Shown: positions 60,594-64,000 of the stretch, in pieces
Numbering within the stretch: position 1 is the first letter of the stretch
Layout: every line of letters begins with the position of its first letter
Assembly: GCF_002209535.1 (NCBI RefSeq)
Contig: NZ_NJIG01000006.1
Span: forward strand, 310,001 to 374,000
Source of the DNA: Achromobacter marplatensis
GTDB taxonomy: Bacteria > Pseudomonadota > Gammaproteobacteria > Burkholderiales > Burkholderiaceae_B
DNA: 64,000 bases
Direction of reading: 5' to 3'
Translations under genes and position numbers: made by a program
Notes under the pieces: model-generated
Databases searched by the model: none
Told to the model about the DNA's origin: nothing
What the model saw: the letters and a program-made list of their open reading frames with translations, nothing else

Positions 60594-61226
60594 ATGTACG
60601 AAGGCGAACGATTCAACGGCGCCACGCACCTGGCCGGCCTGGCGCTGGCCGTGGGCGCGTCCGGTTGGCTGATCTCGCGCGCGGCCGAACTGAAGGTGGA
60701 CACGAAACAGATCGTCAGCTGCGCGGTGTTCGCGGCGTCGATGATCGCCGTCTATGCCTCGTCGGTGCTGTACCACTGCACCCGCGGCCGCAACAAGGCC
60801 CGCTGGGCCAAGGCGGACCATTGCGCCATCTACCTGCTGATCGCCGGGACCTATACGCCGCTGGCGTTCGGGCCGGTGGAGCACGGGTGGGGCGCCGCGA
60901 TGGGCGTGGCGATCTGGTTGCTGGCCGCCATCGGCATCAGCCGCGAACTCTGGTGGGCGCGCGGCGCGGCGCCAGCCTTGCCGCTGTACCTGGCGATGGG
61001 CTGGCTGGGGGTGATGTTCGCCGCCCCGATCGCGGGCGCGCTGTCGTCCGCGGGCCTGGCTTGGCTGCTGGCGGGGGCGGCCGCGTACACGGTGGGCACG
61101 CTGTTCTACGTGAACGACAAGCGCTGGCGCCACGCCCACGGGATCTGGCACCTTTTCGTGATGGGCGGGTCGGCCTGCCATTTCGTCACCGTGTTCGGCT
61201 TCCTGCGCTACGGCACGCCCGCCTGA
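60594..61226 (+). CDS. hemolysin III / YqfA-TrhA family membrane protein
   Basis: 210-residue PAQR-like protein with seven helices. The start MYEGERFNGATHLAG is the family N terminus, so ATG 60594 was chosen; longer frames begin at TTG 60519 or ATG 60555. The conserved metal-site residues are seen in SSVLYHCTRGRNKARWAKADHCAIYLLIAGTYTP (Ser, His, Asp, His) and GIWHLFVMGGSACHF (His x2). The family affects membrane energetics and fluidity; the haemolysin name is historical. Confidence 0.9.
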   Translation: MYEGERFNGATHLAGLALAVGASGWLISRAAELKVDTKQIVSCAVFAASMIAVYASSVLYHCTRGRNKARWAKADHCAIYLLIAGTYTPLAFGPVEHGWGAAMGVAIWLLAAIGISRELWWARGAAPALPLYLAMGWLGVMFAAPIAGALSSAGLAWLLAGAAAYTVGTLFYVNDKRWRHAHGIWHLFVMGGSACHFVTVFGFLRYGTPA

Positions 61227-61261
61227 ACGGGGGCGTGCCGACCGTCCGGGCGGGAGGGGGC

Positions 61262-61735
61262 TTAGCGCCAGCTGGCCAGCGGCAGCATGCCGCCCCGGTC
61301 TTTTACCTTTCTCATGACGATATGCGAACACAGGTCGCGCACCCCGGCGATCTTGCTGAGCTTGTCTTCGACGAACTGCGAAAACGCCGACAGGTTGCGC
61401 GTGCGCACCGTGAGGATGTAGTTGGAGGCGCCCGTCACGATGCTGGCTTCGGTGATTTCGTCGTGGGCGGCGATGCCCGCCAGGAACGCTTCGTGCCAGC
61501 CCGGGCGCGACTGGTCCAGCGACACGTGGACGATGGCCTCCAGCTCGAACCCCAGCTTTTCGGCGTCCAGCACGGCCCGGTATTGCCGGATCATGCCGCC
61601 TTCCTCCAGCGCCCGCACGCGGCGCAGGCAGGCCGAGGGCGACAGCGCCACCTGTTCGGCCAGGTCCTGGTTGCTGAGCTGGCCGTTCTCTTGCAGGCGG
61701 TACAGGATGCGCTGGTCGATCGCGTCTAGTTGCAT
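61262..61735 (-). CDS. Lrp/AsnC-family regulator, probable kynurenine-pathway regulator
   Basis: 157-residue regulator. The N-terminal helix-turn-helix is LDAIDQRILYRLQENGQLSNQDLAEQVALSPSACLRRVRALEEGG and the C-terminal RAM ligand domain contains EAIVHVSLDQSRPGWHEAFLAG and GASNYILTVRTRNLSAF. It is divergent from kynU; in Pseudomonas the Lrp-type KynR activates kynBAU in response to kynurenine, so it is probably the counterpart here (inference). Confidence 0.9.
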   Translation of the reverse strand: MQLDAIDQRILYRLQENGQLSNQDLAEQVALSPSACLRRVRALEEGGMIRQYRAVLDAEKLGFELEAIVHVSLDQSRPGWHEAFLAGIAAHDEITEASIVTGASNYILTVRTRNLSAFSQFVEDKLSKIAGVRDLCSHIVMRKVKDRGGMLPLASWR

Positions 61736-61835
61736 GGGCAATCCAATTCTGAAAATTCGGGTTTCGTGCAATTTACTGCGGAATCTTAGGGTAAGCCACG
61801 CCCGGATTTGCAATATTTCGGCTCATCGGCGCTGC

Positions 61836-61853
61836 TATCCTGTTTGCAGGATA
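61836..61853. promoter_or_regulatory. 7-bp stem inverted repeat upstream of kynU
   Basis: TATCCTG-TTTG-CAGGATA lies 19 bases before the kynU start, in the Lrp/kynU shared region. It is a candidate Lrp-type half-operator or leader hairpin. Confidence 0.45.
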
Positions 61854-61872
61854 TTGCCCGAAGGAGCATTGC

Positions 61873-63123
61873 ATGACTACGCGTGAAGACTGCGTCGCCG
61901 CAGACCGGAAAGACCCCCTGGCCTCCCTGAAGGCGCGCTTCGAACTGCCGCCCGGCGTGCTGTATATGGACGGCAATTCGCTGGGCGTCAGCCCGAAGGC
62001 CGCCGCCGCCCGCGCCGCCGACGTCATCACGCAGGAATGGGCCACGGGCCTGATCCGCAGCTGGAACACCGCCGGCTGGTTCGAATTGCCCGCCCGCCTG
62101 GGCGACAAGCTGGGCAGCCTGCTGGGCGCGCGCGAGGGTGAACTGGTCGTCACCGACACCACGTCGCTGAATATCTTCAAGGCCTTGGCCGCCGGGCTGC
62201 GCATCCAGCAGGACAAGCAGCCGACGCGTCGCGTCATCCTGTCCGAACGCGACAACTTCCCGACCGATCTCTACATGATCCAGGGCATGATCGACCTGCT
62301 GCAGCAGGGCTACGAGATGCGCCTGATCGACGACGAGCTGCCGCTGGACAAGGCGCTGGACGACTCCGTCGCCGTGATGCTGCTGTCGCACGTGAACTAC
62401 CGCAGCGGCCAGATGCACGACATGGCCGCCGTGACCGCGCTGGCGCACGAACGCGGCGCGCTGACCATCTGGGACCTGGCGCATGCCGCAGGCGCGGTGC
62501 CGGTGGACCTGAACGGCGCCAACGCCGACTTCGCCGTCGGCTGCACCTATAAATACCTGAACGGCGGCCCGGGTTCGCCCGCCTTCATCTGGGTGGCGCC
62601 GCGCCACACCAAGGACTTCTGGCAGCCGCTGTCGGGCTGGTGGGGCCACACGCGCCCGTTCGACATGGCCGTTGCCTACGAGCCGGCCGGCGGCATCCGC
62701 CGCTACCTGTGCGGCACCCAGCCCATCGTGTCGCTGTCGCTGGTGGAATGCGGCCTGGACGTGGCCCACGAGGCCGACATGGCCGAAGTGCGCAGCAAGT
62801 CGCTGGCCCTGGGCGACCTGTTCATCGCGCTGGTCGAGGAACGCTGCGAGGGCCATCCGCTTACGCTCGTCACGCCGCGCAAGCACGCCGACCGCGGCAG
62901 CCACGTGAGCTTCCGCCATCCCAATGGCTACGAGGTGATGCAGGCGCTGATCGCGCGTGGCCTGATCGGCGACTACCGCGAACCCGAAGTGCTGCGCTTC
63001 GGCCTGACGCCGCTGTACTTCGGCTATGCGGACGTGTGGGACGCGGTGGATATCCTGAAGGACGTGCTGGACAGCCGCGCCTGGGACAAGCCCGAATTCA
63101 AGCAACGGTCCGCCGTGACTTGA
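61873..63123 (+). CDS. kynU: kynureninase
   Basis: 416-residue PLP enzyme that cleaves kynurenine to anthranilate and alanine in tryptophan degradation. The PLP Lys227 lies in [16 protein letters not shown], Asp201 in WDLAHAAGA, and family residues [11 protein letters not shown] and GWWGHTRPF are present. Length is normal. GAAGGAGC lies just before the ATG. kynA (dioxygenase) and kynB (formamidase) are not seen in the window. A permease gene follows 79 bases after. Confidence 0.96.
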   Translation: MTTREDCVAADRKDPLASLKARFELPPGVLYMDGNSLGVSPKAAAARAADVITQEWATGLIRSWNTAGWFELPARLGDKLGSLLGAREGELVVTDTTSLNIFKALAAGLRIQQDKQPTRRVILSERDNFPTDLYMIQGMIDLLQQGYEMRLIDDELPLDKALDDSVAVMLLSHVNYRSGQMHDMAAVTALAHERGALTIWDLAHAAGAVPVDLNGANADFAVGCTYKYLNGGPGSPAFIWVAPRHTKDFWQPLSGWWGHTRPFDMAVAYEPAGGIRRYLCGTQPIVSLSLVECGLDVAHEADMAEVRSKSLALGDLFIALVEERCEGHPLTLVTPRKHADRGSHVSFRHPNGYEVMQALIARGLIGDYREPEVLRFGLTPLYFGYADVWDAVDILKDVLDSRAWDKPEFKQRSAVT

Positions 63124-63202
63124 ACGCCACGAAGCGTTGCCTTATCGCGCAGGCCAAACCGGCCTTACATCCATAAAGAGAGCGCAGTACAAGGAGGAGA
63201 CA

Positions 63203-64000
63203 ATGCGGCAACAACAAGGGTTCGGCGAAATCGCCGAACGTGAAAAGGGGCTCAAGCGCCGCTTGACCTCGGGCCAGATGAGCATGATCGCCATCGGCGG
63301 GGCCATCGGCACCGGCCTGTTCCTGGGCAGCAAATTCGCCATCGGATTCGCCGGCCCCAGCGTGATCATCAGCTACGCCATCGGCGGGCTGATCACGCTG
63401 CTGCTGATGGGCTGCCTGGCCGAAATGACGGTGGCGCATTCCACGTCCGGGTCTTTCGGCGCCTATGCCGAGCACTACGTCGGCCCGCTGGCGGGCTTCC
63501 TGGTGCGCTACGCGTACTGGTCCTGCGTCGTGCTGGCGGTAGGCACCGAAGTGACGGCCGTCGCCGAGTACATGAAGTACTGGTTCCCGGGAGTGCCCGG
63601 CTGGCAATGGGTCTGCGTGTTCTCGGCGGCGCTGATCTTCATCAACGCGATGAGCGTCAAGGCGTTCGGCACCATCGAATACTGGTTCTCGACGATCAAG
63701 ATCACGGCGATCGTGGCCTTCATCATCCTGGGCGCTTACGTGGTCTGGGGCAATCCGCAGTACGGCACGGCGCTGTACACCTCGCATGGCGGGTTCTTCC
63801 CGAACGGCGTGTGGGGCATGTGGATCGCCGTGGTGATCTCGATCTTCAGCTACCTGAGCGTGGAGATGATCGCGGTGGCTGCCGGCGAAGCCGAGGACCC
63901 CGAACGCGCCGTCAAGAAGGCGTTTCGCGCCACCATCGTCCGGCTGGTCGTCTTCTACCTGCTGACCTTGGCGCTGATCCTGGCCATCGTGCCGTGGGAT
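63203..64000 (+). CDS. amino-acid permease (APC superfamily), 3'-truncated by window edge
   Basis: 266 residues visible from ATG 63203 to the right edge, with AAGGAGGAGA just before the start. It has a short cytoplasmic tail (RQQQGFGEIAEREKGLKRRLT), then the amino-acid permease motif MSMIAIGGAIGTGLFLGS and several helices (LLLMGCLAEMTVAHSTSGSFGAYAE, VFSYLSVEMIAVAAGEAEDPE). It belongs to the AAT family (AroP/GabP-type). Beside kynU it may take up kynurenine, tryptophan or anthranilate-related amino acids (inference). Confidence 0.93.
   Translation, partial: MRQQQGFGEIAEREKGLKRRLTSGQMSMIAIGGAIGTGLFLGSKFAIGFAGPSVIISYAIGGLITLLLMGCLAEMTVAHSTSGSFGAYAEHYVGPLAGFLVRYAYWSCVVLAVGTEVTAVAEYMKYWFPGVPGWQWVCVFSAALIFINAMSVKAFGTIEYWFSTIKITAIVAFIILGAYVVWGNPQYGTALYTSHGGFFPNGVWGMWIAVVISIFSYLSVEMIAVAAGEAEDPERAVKKAFRATIVRLVVFYLLTLALILAIVPWD

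Noticed and set aside
1..64000. CRISPR arrays, insertion sequences, tRNA or rRNA genes
   Set aside because: No regularly spaced repeats, transposase motifs, terminal inverted repeats or conserved RNA signatures were found by reading both strands; a tRNA scan was not possible here.

Overview
The window looks like chromosomal DNA from a high-GC betaproteobacterium of the family Alcaligenaceae, most like Achromobacter or Bordetella. The reasons are a Bug/TctC-type periplasmic tricarboxylate receptor, several LysR/AraC/GntR regulators, two DUF4148 proteins, a RegBA-type redox system beside a cyoABCD oxidase, and a kynU gene with a divergent Lrp-type regulator. The genus is inferred from gene content and codon use. 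There is no rRNA, tRNA, insertion sequence, integrase, phage gene or CRISPR array that I can see. Genes are packed tightly, with no gene-free stretch over 300 bases. Both ends cut genes: a TonB-dependent siderophore receptor on the left and an amino-acid permease on the right.

Bases 1-13300 are catabolic. A leftward cluster holds an aconitase-family hydratase, a GntR regulator with two winged helices and a beta-propeller lactonase, divergent from a Bug receptor across a 21-bp dyad. Next come a TetR gene and a divergent three-gene operon (sugar isomerase/epimerase, two alpha/beta hydrolases) with a clear promoter and a 14-bp palindromic operator. A degenerate 2-oxoglutarate oxygenase, a HAD phosphatase and an SDR lacking the usual catalytic residues follow.

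Bases 13400-34300 are a mosaic of small units: MgtC-like protein, SDR, cupin, AraC, glyoxalase-fold and SUMF1-domain proteins, an oxygenase-alkB pair, a phospholipase-D-family lipoprotein, XRE-cupin plus GNAT, a hydrolase with a divergent LysR gene, TSUP, MATE with MarR, DMT, AraC, an EF-hand protein and a tandem pair of related lipoproteins. Many regulators sit divergent from their likely targets, and several of the shared promoters contain strong dyads.

Bases 34400-44700 hold maeB (malic enzyme), small exported proteins, a methyltransferase, slyX, a second TonB-dependent receptor, a NifQ-family protein preceded by a sequence resembling a ModE (molybdate repressor) site, and an ankyrin-repeat exported protein.

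Bases 44690-55960 are respiratory and copper related, all leftward. They contain cyoABCD (bo3-type quinol oxidase), a RegA/RegB redox two-component pair with a RegA-like dyad upstream of cyoA, a DUF4148 protein, a copper-delivery operon (DUF2946, SCO, PCuAC), and a coupled pair made of a MASE1-PAS membrane protein and a three-domain fusion (alpha/beta hydrolase with Cys nucleophile, SnoaL-like, ACBP-like). The last part, 56100-64000, has a LysM-M23 lipoprotein, a cystine-type ABC importer, a P1-family peptidase, a hemolysin-III family protein, an Lrp regulator, kynU and an amino-acid permease.

The most interesting items are the NifQ-family gene with its ModE-like box, the Cys-hydrolase/SnoaL/ACBP fusion, the RegA-like site at cyoA, and several enzymes that kept their fold but lost canonical active-site residues.
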